Notes: generated by a model from the sequence alone, not told the origin. Numbered from the stretch's first letter, positions 25,280 to 34,117 are shown. The stretch: DNA of 64,000 nucleotides from Diaphorobacter nitroreducens (GCA_003755025.1 RJVL01000001.1:558001-622000), one strand, 5' to 3'. A program made the numbers and translations.

Positions 25280-26944
25280 TCAGGGTGTGGGTTTGGCGGC
25301 GCCCTGCAGCATCTCGCGTGCATGCGCCAGGGTGGTAGGGGACAGACGCTCGCCGCCCAGCATGCGCGCAATCTCGGCCACACGCGCCTCCTCGTTGGCG
25401 GCGGCCACGCTGCTGGTGGTGCCCTCGGCGTGCTTGTGTTTGGCCACCACAAGGTGATGGTCCGCGCACGCGGCCACCTGGGGCAGGTGGGTGACGGCCA
25501 GTACCTGCCGGGCCGTCCCGAGCTGCTGCATCAGACGGCCCACGGTCTCCGCCACGGCGCCGCCCACGCCCGAGTCCACCTCGTCAAAGATCAGTGTGGG
25601 CGCCTCGCCCAGCTCGCTGGTGGTGACCGAGATCGCCAGCGCCATGCGCGACAGCTCGCCCCCCGATGCCACCTTGCCGATGGGCCGCGGCGTCATGCCC
25701 GGGTGGCTGCTGACCAGGAAAGCCACCTGGTCGATGCCGTGCGGCCCAGGCTCGGCCTTGTCCAGTTGCACCTCGAAGCGCCCGCCCGCCATGCCCAGGC
25801 CCTGCATGGCGCGGGTGATGGCCTGCGCCAGTTGCGGCGCAGCCTTGGCGCGCTTTTGCGACAGGGCGCGTGCGGCCTTCTGGTAAGCGGCGCCATGGGT
25901 TTGCTCGGCGGCCTGCAATGCGGCCAGGTCAGTGGCGCTGTCCAAACGCTGCAGCGTGTCCTTCCAGTCTTGCAGCAGCGCGGGTAGTTCGGGTGGGGTG
26001 CGCTTGTAGCGGCGCGCGAGCTGCATCCACTGCGATACGCGGGCGTCCAGCTGCTGCAGCCGATCCGGGTCGGGCTCGGCGTGGCGCAGGTAGCTTTGCA
26101 GAGAGTGCGCCACATCGCCCGCCTGGGCGATGCAGGAGGTCAGCACCTCATTCATGGTGCGAAACGACGCGTCCACATGCTCGTAGTCCTGCAGCAGGTG
26201 CTGTGCCTGCGCCAGGGCCCGCAGCGCGCCGCCCGCGTCTTCGTCCTCCAGCACACTCAGGGCGGCCTGGGCGTTGTCCAGCAGCGACTGGGCGTTGGAC
26301 AGTCGCGCATGCTCGGCATTGAGTTCCTCCCATTCGCCATCGCGCGGCGCCAGCTTGTCCACTTCGCCGATCTGCCACTGCAGGCGCTCGCGTTCCTGTT
26401 GCAGCGTGTCCTGGGCAGCGCGGGCGTGGGTCAGCGCCTGCTGCGCGTCGCGCCAACTCGTCCACAGCGCGGCCAAGGGTTGCACCTGCGCGCCAGCATA
26501 GGCGTCCAGCAGGCCGCGCACGGCGTCGGGCCGCGTCAGGCTCTGCCAGGCGTGCTGCCCATGAATGTCCAGCAGATGCTCGCCCACGGCACGCATCTGC
26601 GCTGCCGTGGCGGGGATGCCGTTGATCCAGGCGCGGCTCTTGCCTTGCACATCGACGGTGCGGCGCAGCAGCAGCGTGTCGTCGCGCGGAAAGCCCTCCT
26701 CGTCCAGCCAGGCTGCCAGCGCGATGGTGCCACCGTCGAATTCGGCGCAGACGTCGGTGCGCTGCGCGCCTTCGCGGATCACACCGGAGTCGGCACGCGC
26801 GCCCAGCACCAGTTGCAACGCGTCGATCAGGATGGACTTGCCGGCACCGGTTTCACCGGTGAGCACGGTGAAGCCGGCATGCAGGTCCAGCTCGAGCGAT
26901 CGCACGATCACGAAATCGCTCAGGGCGATCCGCCTCAGGGCCAT
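25280..26944 (-). CDS. recN: DNA repair protein RecN
   Basis: RecN is an SMC-like ATPase that binds DNA ends during double-strand break repair. The 554-residue protein begins MALRRIALSDFVIV, with Walker A TGETGAGKS at about residues 29-37, a long central coiled coil (about 150-370), and the signature plus Walker B in SGGELSRMALA and LIFDEVDSGVGG. The start at 26944 fits the conserved N terminus and is 2 bases after the nadK stop. The nadK-recN order is common in proteobacteria, with hrcA diverging. Confidence 0.96.
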   Translation of the reverse strand: MALRRIALSDFVIVRSLELDLHAGFTVLTGETGAGKSILIDALQLVLGARADSGVIREGAQRTDVCAEFDGGTIALAAWLDEEGFPRDDTLLLRRTVDVQGKSRAWINGIPATAAQMRAVGEHLLDIHGQHAWQSLTRPDAVRGLLDAYAGAQVQPLAALWTSWRDAQQALTHARAAQDTLQQERERLQWQIGEVDKLAPRDGEWEELNAEHARLSNAQSLLDNAQAALSVLEDEDAGGALRALAQAQHLLQDYEHVDASFRTMNEVLTSCIAQAGDVAHSLQSYLRHAEPDPDRLQQLDARVSQWMQLARRYKRTPPELPALLQDWKDTLQRLDSATDLAALQAAEQTHGAAYQKAARALSQKRAKAAPQLAQAITRAMQGLGMAGGRFEVQLDKAEPGPHGIDQVAFLVSSHPGMTPRPIGKVASGGELSRMALAISVTTSELGEAPTLIFDEVDSGVGGAVAETVGRLMQQLGTARQVLAVTHLPQVAACADHHLVVAKHKHAEGTTSSVAAANEEARVAEIARMLGGERLSPTTLAHAREMLQGAAKPTP

Positions 26945-26946
26945 GG

Positions 26947-27843
26947 TCAAGAACCTCCCTCGTACCAGCCCAGCTTCTTGCGCAGGGTGGCAAAGTAACT
27001 CCAGCCGCGCGGGTGCAGAAAGCACACCCGGTGCGCGGAACGGCGCACCAGTATGCGGTCACCATGTTGCAGCGATGCGAGCGACTGCATGTCGAAGTTG
27101 GCGCTGATGTCGCGCCCGCCGGCCACCTCAATGGCCACCTCGGTCGCGTCGGAAAGCACGATTGGCCGGTTGGACAGGGTGTGCGGCGCGATCGGCACCA
27201 GCACCCAGCCGGGGATCGATGGGTGCAGCATCGGGCCGCCTGCAGACAGGGCATACGCCGTGGAGCCGGTGGGCGACGCGACGATCAGGCCGTCGGCGCG
27301 CTGGTTGGAAACGAATACGCCGTCCACCTCCACGCGCAGCTCCACCATGCCGGAGGTGGAGCCGCGGTTGACCACGACGTCGTTGAGGGCCAGCGCCTCG
27401 AACACGCACTCGCCACCGCGCATCACGCAAGCCTGCATCAACGGGCGCACGTCTTCTTCGTAGTCTCCGTGCAGGATGGGCGTGAGCGCGTCCTGGTAGC
27501 CCTCCAGCGGAATGTCGGTAATGAAGCCCAGCCGCCCCTGGTTGATGCCCACCAGCGGCGTGCCGTAGCCGGCCAGCCGCCGGCCCACGCCCAGCATGGT
27601 GCCGTCGCCGCCTACGACCAGGCACAGGTCGCATTGCCGGCCGATCCCCTCCACATCCAGCGTGTGGTATTGCGTGAGGCCCGTGTGGGCGGCGGTTTCG
27701 GCCTCCAGCGTCAACTCGCAGTCCTGCTGGGTGACGAACTGGGCAATGCTCTCGATGATCTGCCGTGCGCTGTCGGACGCTGAAACGGCGCCAGGCCCCG
27801 GGTATTTGCCTATGACTGCAACGCGGCGGAAGATGGGCTTCAT
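26947..27843 (-). CDS. nadK: NAD kinase
   Basis: NadK phosphorylates NAD to NADP in the cytoplasm. The 298-residue protein has the nucleotide-binding GGDGTML motif at about residues 75-81, the NDVVVNRG segment at about 130-137, and the conserved [13 protein letters not shown] near 191. The N terminus [13 protein letters not shown] matches betaproteobacterial NadK. It is divergent from hrcA; only 28 bases separate the two starts, so the promoters overlap. Confidence 0.96.
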   Translation of the reverse strand: MKPIFRRVAVIGKYPGPGAVSASDSARQIIESIAQFVTQQDCELTLEAETAAHTGLTQYHTLDVEGIGRQCDLCLVVGGDGTMLGVGRRLAGYGTPLVGINQGRLGFITDIPLEGYQDALTPILHGDYEEDVRPLMQACVMRGGECVFEALALNDVVVNRGSTSGMVELRVEVDGVFVSNQRADGLIVASPTGSTAYALSAGGPMLHPSIPGWVLVPIAPHTLSNRPIVLSDATEVAIEVAGGRDISANFDMQSLASLQHGDRILVRRSAHRVCFLHPRGWSYFATLRKKLGWYEGGS

Positions 27844-27871
27844 GCAGAAATTACATCATTAAAATGATTCA

Positions 27872-28876
27872 ATGCTTGATGACCGCTCCAAGTTGTTACT
27901 CAAGGCCTTGGTGGAACGCTACATAGCCGAGGGGCAGCCAGTCGGCTCCAGAACCTTGTCGCGGGCATCAGGGCTTGAATTGTCGCCCGCCACCATACGC
28001 AATGTGATGGCAGACCTGGAGGACCTGGGGCTTATTGCCAGCCCCCACACCTCCGCGGGCCGCGTGCCCACCGCCAAGGGCTATCGCCTGTTCGTCGACA
28101 CCATGCTCACCGTGCAGCAGGAGCAGTTGCCGACAGTCCAGCTCATGCCCGAGCAGCCGCAGAAGGTGATCGCCAACGCCGCCCACCTGTTGTCGAGCCT
28201 GTCGCAGTTCGTGGGGGTGGTGATGGCGCCGCGGCGCGCCTCGGTGTTTCGCCACATCGAATTCCTGCGGCTGTCCGAGAAGCGCTTTTTGGTGATCATC
28301 GTCTCGCCCGACGGTGATGTGCAGAACCGCGTGATCTTTACCGAGGTCGATTACTCCCAGTCGCAACTGGTGGAGGCCGCCAACTTCCTCAACGCCAACT
28401 ACGCGGGCCTCACCATGGAGCAGGTGCGCGAGCGCCTGAAGCTGGAGGTGGACAAGCTGCGCGGGGAAATCGCGGCGCTGATGCAGGCCGCGGTGAGCGT
28501 GGGCTCGGAGGCCATGTCCGGGTCGCAGGACGAGGTGGTGTTCTCGGGCGAGCGCAACCTGCTGTCCGTGAGCGATTTTTCCAGCGACATGAGCCACTTG
28601 CGCCGTGCGTTCGACCTGTTCGAGCAAAAGACCCAGATCCTGCGCCTGCTGGACATTTCCAGCCGTGCAGAAGGGGTGCGCATCTTCATTGGTGGAGAGA
28701 GCCAGGTGGTGCCATTTGAAGAGCTGTCCGTGGTGAGTGCACCCTATGAGGTCGACGGTCAGGTGGTGGGCACCCTGGGCGTGATCGGCCCCACGCGCAT
28801 GCCCTATGACCGCATGATCCAGATCGTGGACATCACCTCCAAGCTGGTCTCCAACGCCCTGAGCCACCGGAAGTAG
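27872..28876 (+). CDS. hrcA: Heat-inducible transcription repressor HrcA
   Basis: HrcA represses heat-shock operons by binding the CIRCE operator. The 334-residue protein starts [27 protein letters not shown], the winged-helix DNA-binding domain. It includes the conserved [16 protein letters not shown] (about residue 40) and the HTSAGRVPT segment (about residue 57), followed by the GAF-like inserted domain. It is monocistronic here, with a tRNA after it and no grpE or dnaK in the window. No CIRCE-like TTAGCACTC repeat was seen in the 28-base promoter region. Confidence 0.95.
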   Translation: MLDDRSKLLLKALVERYIAEGQPVGSRTLSRASGLELSPATIRNVMADLEDLGLIASPHTSAGRVPTAKGYRLFVDTMLTVQQEQLPTVQLMPEQPQKVIANAAHLLSSLSQFVGVVMAPRRASVFRHIEFLRLSEKRFLVIIVSPDGDVQNRVIFTEVDYSQSQLVEAANFLNANYAGLTMEQVRERLKLEVDKLRGEIAALMQAAVSVGSEAMSGSQDEVVFSGERNLLSVSDFSSDMSHLRRAFDLFEQKTQILRLLDISSRAEGVRIFIGGESQVVPFEELSVVSAPYEVDGQVVGTLGVIGPTRMPYDRMIQIVDITSKLVSNALSHRK

Positions 28877-28929
28877 CCCCTACAATACGCGCCGCTGCGC
28901 CGCCTACGAGGCAGGGCAGCGCACCCCTT

Positions 28930-29006
28930 GGGGCGTTAGCTCAGTTGGTTAGAGCAGAGGACTCATAATCCTTTGGTCGTTGGTTCAAGTCCAACACGCC
29001 CTACCA
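28930..29006 (+). tRNA. tRNA with CAT anticodon (Met, or lysidine-modified Ile)
   Basis: A 77-nt cloverleaf with encoded CCA; acceptor GGGGCGT/ACGCCCT (one G-T pair), anticodon loop CTCATAA with CAT at 28964-28966. The T-arm and variable region (TTGGTCG, TTCAAGT) resemble E. coli tRNA-Ile2 more than elongator tRNA-Met, so identity depends on modification by TilS. A TACAAT box at 28881-28886 is a likely -10 element. An integrase remnant starts 75 bases downstream. Confidence 0.9.
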
Positions 29007-29017
29007 AGTAGATAAAG

Positions 29018-29055
29018 GAAAGCCTGCTATCAGTACGGTAGCGGGACTTTTTCTT
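29018..29055 (+). terminator. Intrinsic terminator after the CAT tRNA
   Basis: GCCTGCTA pairs with TAGCGGGA-type sequence across a short loop and is followed by CTTTTTCTTTT. It is well placed to end tRNA transcription. Confidence 0.7.
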
Positions 29056-29080
29056 TTGGGGTTCATGTAGCCGTCAGGCA

Positions 29081-29282
29081 ATGGTTTTGGGTGGCTTGCC
29101 GTCAGTTCACCCATCGCTGTCGATCGACCTCTGGTCGCTGGATTTTTCCCCGAAGCTCGATGCTGGCGAGTATTCGCTGGCTGCGCTGACACCGGAACTG
29201 ATCGCCAAGTACCGCGACGACCGACTCTCTGGCCTGGATCGCAAGGACTCCAAGGGCAAGCCTTTCCCCAAGGACTCAGTGT
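29081..29282 (+). pseudogene. Remnant of a site-specific integrase
   Basis: The frame reads SLSIDLWSLDFSPKLDAGEY...LAALTPELIAKYRDDRLSG...SKGKPFP, which resembles the N-terminal core-binding (SAM-like) domain of tyrosine recombinases, especially the 'LTPELIAKYRDxRL' stretch. It stops short of any catalytic Arg, His or Tyr and runs into the 3' end of the convergent RidA gene. The position 75 bases after a tRNA 3' end is typical for an integrated element. No intact integrase and no second copy of the tRNA 3' end were noticed nearby. Confidence 0.6.
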
Positions 29283-29675
29283 TTAGCTTGAAAGCTTTGC
29301 GATTACCTTGATTTCGAACTGGAAGCCGTAAAGCCAGGTTACGCCGATACCGGTCAGCGTGGGATAGGGGGCATTGCCCCAATAGTCCGGCACGATCTGC
29401 CAAATGCGCTCGAAATTCTTCTCGGGGTCCACTACGAACACCGTCACGTCGACTACGTCGTCAAAGCTGCACCCGGCTGCCTCCAGCACAGCGTTCAGGT
29501 GAGTGAAGGCGAGGCGGACTTGAGATTCCAGATCGGGCTCTGGCGTGCCATCTGCACGGCTGCCCACTTGGCCCGAGACGAATAGAAAGCCGTTGGACCG
29601 GATCGCTGGTGAGTAGCGGTTCTTCTCGTAAAGAGCTTGGCGGCCTGGCGGGAAGACAACGTCGCGTGGAGGCAT
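29283..29675 (-). CDS. RidA (YjgF) family protein
   Basis: The 130-residue protein shows the RidA fold signature: NRYSPAIRSNGFLFVSGQVG at about residues 19-38 and a C-terminal KVIAKL strand. RidA proteins hydrolyse reactive imines or enamines from amino-acid metabolism. The canonical C-terminal 'R..V....LP.....E' motif of archetypal RidA is not seen: the conserved Arg105-type residue is not evident, so this is likely an Rid subfamily without deaminase activity. The start at 29675 precedes the conserved region. It diverges from a LysR regulator, which probably controls it. Confidence 0.85.
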   Translation of the reverse strand: MPPRDVVFPPGRQALYEKNRYSPAIRSNGFLFVSGQVGSRADGTPEPDLESQVRLAFTHLNAVLEAAGCSFDDVVDVTVFVVDPEKNFERIWQIVPDYWGNAPYPTLTGIGVTWLYGFQFEIKVIAKLSS

Positions 29676-29720
29676 GGGACATCTTTCATTGGATAAAAGA
29701 ACCCACTGTAGGCACTGTAT

Positions 29721-29736
29721 CTGTTTGGATAAACAG
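29721..29736. promoter_or_regulatory. Inverted repeat between divergent ridA-like and lysR genes
   Basis: CTGTTT-GGAT-AAACAG is a perfect 6-4-6 dyad in the middle of the 111-base divergent promoter region. LysR regulators typically bind interrupted dyads in such a position, so this is the best candidate operator. Confidence 0.5.
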
Positions 29737-29786
29737 GAAAGTATCATCAAGACTGTTTGCAGAATCTGGACAATCTCCTGACCTCT

Positions 29787-30719
29787 ATGGATCGTTTCGA
29801 CGCTATGGTGGCCTTTGCTCGCGTGGTAGAGACACGCAGCTTTACCCAGGCCGCTCAAACGCTGCACATGAGCAAAACTACGGTAACTCAGCTTGTGCAG
29901 CAGTTGGAAGCGCGTTTACGGGTCAGGCTTTTGAACCGCACCACCCGCAAAGTGAACGTGACAGCCGAAGGTGCCGCCTATTACGAGCGTGTCGTGCGTC
30001 TGTTGGGTGACCTGGATGATGCGGAGACCAGTCTGACCAGTGCCTCAAGCGCGCCTCAAGGCCGCCTGCGGGTGGACGTGCCCAGCCCTCTGGCACACAT
30101 GGTCCTTGTTCCGGCTTTTGCTGCATTCCATGCGCGCTATCCGGACATCCAGCTGCACATGGGTGTAAGTGACCGAGTGGTCGATCTGATCGATGAAAAC
30201 GTCGATTGCGTGGTGCGGGGAGGTGAGCCGGGCGACGCCTCGCTTGTGGCAAGGCATGTAGGCGATCTTTCCATGGGGCTGTATGCGGCACCTACATACT
30301 TGGCGAATGCCGGAATGCCCTTGCACCCCAAGAACCTGGAGGCCGCACCGCACCACATCGTGGGCTTTCTGGGATCAAGCACCGGACGCGTCTTATCCTG
30401 CGTATTGCACCGCGGCGACGAACAAGTGCGCGTGATGGGCCGTTACGCGATTGCCACCGACGATGGCAATGCCTACCTGGCGGCAGGCGTTGCCGGTCTG
30501 GGGGCGCTCTGGTTGCCTCAGTACATGGCAGCGCCTCATCTGGCGCGGGGCGAACTGGCGCCGCTGTTTGAGGACTGGTCCATTGCGCCGATGCCGCTGT
30601 ATATCGCGTTTCCTCCAAACCGTCATATGGGCGCTCGGCTGCGGGTGTTCATGGATTGGATGGTTGAACTGATGAAGACGCATGCTCCGCTGTCCGGGGC
30701 GTATCCGCATCGGCGCTGA
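29787..30719 (+). CDS. LysR family transcriptional regulator
   Basis: The 310-residue protein has an N-terminal winged helix-turn-helix: MDRFDAMVAFARVVETRSFTQAAQTLHMSKTTVTQ, with recognition helix at about residues 28-47. It is followed by the linker helix and a periplasmic-binding-like effector domain with VDCVVRGGEPGDASLVAR, of the CrgA-like branch common in betaproteobacteria. The start at 29787 is the conserved Met; an upstream Met at 29757 would add 10 residues. It likely regulates the divergent RidA-family gene; the ligand is unknown. Confidence 0.9.
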   Translation: MDRFDAMVAFARVVETRSFTQAAQTLHMSKTTVTQLVQQLEARLRVRLLNRTTRKVNVTAEGAAYYERVVRLLGDLDDAETSLTSASSAPQGRLRVDVPSPLAHMVLVPAFAAFHARYPDIQLHMGVSDRVVDLIDENVDCVVRGGEPGDASLVARHVGDLSMGLYAAPTYLANAGMPLHPKNLEAAPHHIVGFLGSSTGRVLSCVLHRGDEQVRVMGRYAIATDDGNAYLAAGVAGLGALWLPQYMAAPHLARGELAPLFEDWSIAPMPLYIAFPPNRHMGARLRVFMDWMVELMKTHAPLSGAYPHRR

Positions 30720-30848
30720 GAGGAGGGGCGTTAGACTGCGCCAGGGGATTGCGCCATCTGGCAGCCAACGGGTGCGGCGGCACGGCCTGCAGCTCACAGC
30801 TTCTCTGGACATAACGACAAGCGGCGCTCTTGGGGCACACTCTGGTCG

Positions 30849-31472
30849 ATGACTGTCGCCAGATCCAGCATTCAACTCGAATCTGCCCCGGCCTCGTTCA
30901 AGAGCGCCAAGGCTTTCGATGCATGGTTGAGGAAGAACCATGCCGCTTCGGGCGGTCTCTGGCTCAAGATTGCGAAAAAGGGCGCTCAAGAACCCAGCGT
31001 TACCTACCCCCAGGCGGTGGAAATCGCACTCTGTTGGGGCTGGATCGACGGTCAGAAAAAAGCTCTCGACGATCAGCACTACCTCCAGCGTTTCACGCCG
31101 CGGCGCGCGCGCAGCATCTGGTCGAAAGTCAACGTCGACAAGGTCGAGGCACTCATAGTGGCGGGCCGCATGCAGGCGCCTGGCTACGCCCAGATCGAAG
31201 CGGCCAAGGCCGATGGGCGCTGGGCACGGGCTTATGACAGCGCTCGTACGTCTACCGTACCCGAGGATCTGTTGGCCGCGTTGGAAATTGACGCAAAGGC
31301 CAAAGCCTTCTTTGCAACGATCAATGCGGCCAATCGTTACGCGGTACTGTGGCGTATCCAGACAGCCGTGAAAGCAGAAACGCGCGCCAGACGAATCGCC
31401 CAGTTGGTTGATATGCTCGCACGCGGCGAAACCATCCACCTTTTCAAAGCTCGTTCTCGCGCAGGAGAGTGA
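30849..31472 (+). CDS. YdeI/OmpD-associated family protein
   Basis: The 207-residue protein matches the YdeI-like family by its core: FDAWLRKNHAASGGLWLKIAKKG (about residues 23-45), VEIALCWGWIDGQ (about 57-69) and the FTPRRARSIWSKVN segment (about 82-95). The C-terminal helices with KAKAFFATINAANRYAVLWRI follow the family pattern of OmdA proteins. Members have been linked to outer-membrane protein or bacteriocin-tolerance phenotypes, but the biochemical activity is unknown. It stands alone in transcription, 129 bases after the LysR gene. Confidence 0.85.
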   Translation: MTVARSSIQLESAPASFKSAKAFDAWLRKNHAASGGLWLKIAKKGAQEPSVTYPQAVEIALCWGWIDGQKKALDDQHYLQRFTPRRARSIWSKVNVDKVEALIVAGRMQAPGYAQIEAAKADGRWARAYDSARTSTVPEDLLAALEIDAKAKAFFATINAANRYAVLWRIQTAVKAETRARRIAQLVDMLARGETIHLFKARSRAGE

Positions 31473-31624
31473 GTGCCACGCGCATGGCGCGACGGCTTGG
31501 CGCAGGAGCGTCACAGGGCCAGCGGAGGTAACGATCCGCCATCGCCACGGAGCTGCCGATATTAGTGTCTCCGCTGCTCTGCGCAAAATGGCGGCACACA
31601 CCATACAAACGATGGGAGGGAGCC

Positions 31625-32545
31625 ATGGCGAGACGTAAGAAAACCAGTCCATTGGAGGATGTCCTCGACCTGCTTGCAATGCTTCCCTGGTGGGCGTGCG
31701 TGATGCTGGCCGCGGTGAGTTATCTCTTGCTGCACCGCTTGGCGGCGCCCATCCAGGCCTCTGATCTCCAGGGCCAGGGTGGCGCGATGGTGAGCGCAAT
31801 GATGCAGAAAGCCGTGATCCACGGCATGGCAACGGCCGGTCAATACATCGTTCCGCTACTTTGCCTTGCTGCAGCGGGCCTTTCTGCCTTGCGAAGAAAG
31901 CAGCGCCAATCGTTGCTCGCGGACGTTGCACAAGCGCCCAATGCCGCCGCCCTGGACGGCATGAGCTGGCGGGAATTCGAACTGCTGGTCGGCGAGGCCT
32001 ACCGCCTGCAGGGGTACCGCGTTACAGAGCTAGGGGGCGACGGGCCAGATGGTGGCGTTGATCTGGTGCTTACCAAAGGCGGCGAGAAGTTCTTCGTGCA
32101 GTGCAAACAGTGGAAGGCATACCAGGTGGGAGTGACCACTGTGCGCGAACTGTATGGCGTCATGGCGGCCAAGGGGGCGACGGGAGGCTTCGTTGCCACA
32201 TCGGGACGCTTCACCGAGGATGCCAAAGAGTTCGCGCAAGGGCGCAACATTCAGCTGATTGACGGTCCCCAACTCTTCGCGATGGTTCAACGTGCAAGAC
32301 AGGCACAGGGGCAGTTAGCCAATCAGCAACGCGAATCTGCGAACGAGATGGACACCCCACGGACCCAAGCTAGAGTCTGCACCACCGAGCCGGTAACCCC
32401 TGCCCAAGACGCCCCTCGACCAGACTGTCCGCGTTGTGGGGCGGCCATGCAACTGCGCACTGCCCGCCAGGGTGCCAATGCTGGCAGCGTTTTCTGGGGC
32501 TGCTCAACGTATCCGAAGTGTCGCGGGACGCGTGCGGCTGAGTAG
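31625..32545 (+). CDS. Membrane-anchored Mrr-type restriction endonuclease with zinc ribbon
   Basis: The 306-residue protein has two hydrophobic helices (about residues 20-38 and 72-90). It continues with an Mrr_cat-like nuclease domain: the SWREFELLVGEAYRLQGY start at about residue 114, the DGGVDLVL strand carrying the catalytic Asp, and the FFVQCKQWK strand with the Q-x-K motif. A C-terminal topoisomerase-type zinc ribbon follows, CPRCGAAM...FWGCSTYPKC. The PD-(D/E)xK active site appears intact. The family normally cleaves DNA, often methylated, but a membrane location with this domain order is less usual. Start 31625 follows GGGAGC. No methylase is adjacent. Confidence 0.85.
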   Translation: MARRKKTSPLEDVLDLLAMLPWWACVMLAAVSYLLLHRLAAPIQASDLQGQGGAMVSAMMQKAVIHGMATAGQYIVPLLCLAAAGLSALRRKQRQSLLADVAQAPNAAALDGMSWREFELLVGEAYRLQGYRVTELGGDGPDGGVDLVLTKGGEKFFVQCKQWKAYQVGVTTVRELYGVMAAKGATGGFVATSGRFTEDAKEFAQGRNIQLIDGPQLFAMVQRARQAQGQLANQQRESANEMDTPRTQARVCTTEPVTPAQDAPRPDCPRCGAAMQLRTARQGANAGSVFWGCSTYPKCRGTRAAE

Positions 32546-32896
32546 GTTCTATTTCCGTTGCGCGCTCCTTGCGCTTCTTGCCAACCTCTGGCTTCGCTTT
32601 TGAACTCTTCTGCGCAATGGTGCGCCATGTACTTCTCGTGCTCCGGGCCAGTGCGATCGTCCAAGCTTGGCCGCCTTGGATGGCCCAAGAGAACGGTACT
32701 TCAGCAGACCCGCTATCTTGTTGATAGCGGGGTCCTGTCTTTTCGTCTGCGATCAACGCGACAGCGGTCGGCTGCGCGACTGCTTTGTTCGGAAATTGCA
32801 TTACGCGCAAATAGGCCGTTGCCTACGGCGCGGGACCGGTCCGCCTCACACCATGGGCTTCTCTTGCATTCCAACCCCACAACCTGGAGAAGACCT
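32546..32896. other. Intergenic stretch with a hairpin and no recognisable gene
   Basis: This 351-base gap shows no frame with recognisable protein similarity. The plus-strand frame that joins the ferritin-like gene lacks a family match before 32897. One good hairpin lies at 32707-32734. A Lys/Arg-rich minus-strand frame (KPEVGKKRKERA) is present but has no supported start or family. Confidence 0.5.
32707..32734. terminator. Hairpin in the gap after the Mrr-type gene
   Basis: GACCCGCTATC pairs with GATAGCGGGGTC across a 5-base loop, with one extra G. On the plus strand it is followed by CTGTCTTTTCG, a weak T-rich tail. It is probably a terminator for the upstream transcript. Confidence 0.55.
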
Positions 32897-33505
32897 ATGC
32901 CCAAGCCACGTTATGACGAAGCCCAGCTCAAGGATCTGCTGTTGCAGATGATGGAAACCGAGCTGGGTGGTGAGCAGGTGTACCGCGCGGCGATTGACTG
33001 CGCGACCAATGAAGACCTCAAGAAGGAATGGGAGGGCTACCTCGACGAGACGCTGTCGCACCAGAACGTGGTACGCACAACCTGCGAAAACCTGGGAATC
33101 GACCCCGAAGAGGTGGCGCCTTCGCGCCTGGTGGTCAAGCACATCGGCGATTCGCTGGTCAAGGCAATCGAGTTGGCCCGGCAGGCCGGCAATCCTGCGC
33201 AGGCCCAGTTGGTCGCCTGTGAATGCGTGGTGCATGCCGAGACCAAGGACCACGCCAACTGGGAGCTGCTGGGCAAGGTGGCAGAGGTGGCGACCGGGGA
33301 TGTCGGTCGCGCCCTGAAAGATGCCCACGAGCGCGTGGAGAAAGACGAGGACCACCACCTGTACCACACCAAGGGCTGGTGCCGCGAGCTGTGGATTGCA
33401 AGCCTGGGCATGCCGGCGGTGCTGCCTCCGCCGGAAGAGGTCAAACAGGTAGAGACGGCCATTGGCGCGTCGCGCGCGGAGCAGCAACGCGACGCGATGC
33501 TTTGA
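32897..33505 (+). CDS. Ferritin-like (predicted diiron) protein
   Basis: The 202-residue protein is strongly helical, with Glu and His spaced as in four-helix diiron or hemerythrin-like bundles: METELGGEQVY (about residues 17-27), YLDETLSHQN (about 48-57), VVHAETKDHANWE (about 112-124), and DEDHHLYHTKGW (about 146-157). It has no signal peptide. It is probably a cytoplasmic ferritin-like protein for iron or oxidant handling; the exact family is not recognised. An in-frame upstream start at 32558 adds a Ser/Arg-rich stretch without similarity and is rejected; AACCTGGAGAAG precedes 32897. The hydrolase gene follows after 9 bases. Confidence 0.65.
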   Translation: MPKPRYDEAQLKDLLLQMMETELGGEQVYRAAIDCATNEDLKKEWEGYLDETLSHQNVVRTTCENLGIDPEEVAPSRLVVKHIGDSLVKAIELARQAGNPAQAQLVACECVVHAETKDHANWELLGKVAEVATGDVGRALKDAHERVEKDEDHHLYHTKGWCRELWIASLGMPAVLPPPEEVKQVETAIGASRAEQQRDAML

Positions 33506-33514
33506 GGAGGCTGC

Positions 33515-34099
33515 GTGGCGCGCCCCGCCGCATTGCGCCGCACGCCGCTGCCGCGCAGCAAACACGTGCTGCTGTTGGTGGATGTGATCAATCCGCTGAA
33601 TTTCCCTACAGCAGCAGACCTGCTGCCAGGAGCGGTACGCGCCGCGAACGCCATTGCGCGGTTGAAGGCACGCCTGGCGCGGCGCGGGGTCACGGCGATC
33701 TATGCCAACGACAACTACGGCACGTGGCACAGCGACTTCCGTGACATTCTCACGGCCTGCCGCGCGCTGCCGGGGGCGCGCGGCGAGATGGCCTGCCTGC
33801 TTGCGCCCGCGCCGCAGGATCTGGTGATCCTCAAGCCACAGCATTCGGCGTTCCATTCGACTCCCTTGCAGCATTTGCTTGACAAGATGCAGACCGAGCA
33901 GCTGATCATCGTGGGCCTGGCCGCCGACATGTGCGTGATGCTGACGGCCACCGATGCGCGCATGCTGGGCTACAAGGTGTGGGTGCCGTCGGATTGCACC
34001 GCCGCGGAATCGGAGCACCGCAAAACGGAGGCCCTGCGGCAATTGCATGAGGTGTTCAAGTGCGCCGTAAGGCCTGCGGTACGGGCGGCTGCACGCTGA
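33515..34099 (+). CDS. Cysteine hydrolase, isochorismatase family
   Basis: The 194-residue protein has the catalytic triad of the isochorismatase-like fold. The Asp is in VLLLVDVIN (about residue 23), the Lys in VILKPQHSAF (about residue 107) and the nucleophile Cys in GLAADMCV (about residue 139), with a cis-peptide-type turn before it. Such enzymes hydrolyse amides or vinyl ethers in small metabolites; the substrate is not predictable. The start is GTG at 33515 with AGGAGG seven bases upstream. It is likely co-transcribed with the ferritin-like gene and the DUF421 gene 18 bases downstream. Confidence 0.88.
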   Translation: MARPAALRRTPLPRSKHVLLLVDVINPLNFPTAADLLPGAVRAANAIARLKARLARRGVTAIYANDNYGTWHSDFRDILTACRALPGARGEMACLLAPAPQDLVILKPQHSAFHSTPLQHLLDKMQTEQLIIVGLAADMCVMLTATDARMLGYKVWVPSDCTAAESEHRKTEALRQLHEVFKCAVRPAVRAAAR

Positions 34100-34117
34100 C
34101 TGACCGGAGCGACCGCC

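Noticed and set aside
32558-32896. N-terminal extension of the ferritin-like gene
   Set aside because: The added Ser/Arg-rich sequence has no similarity and covers a hairpin; a good ribosome-binding site precedes 32897.
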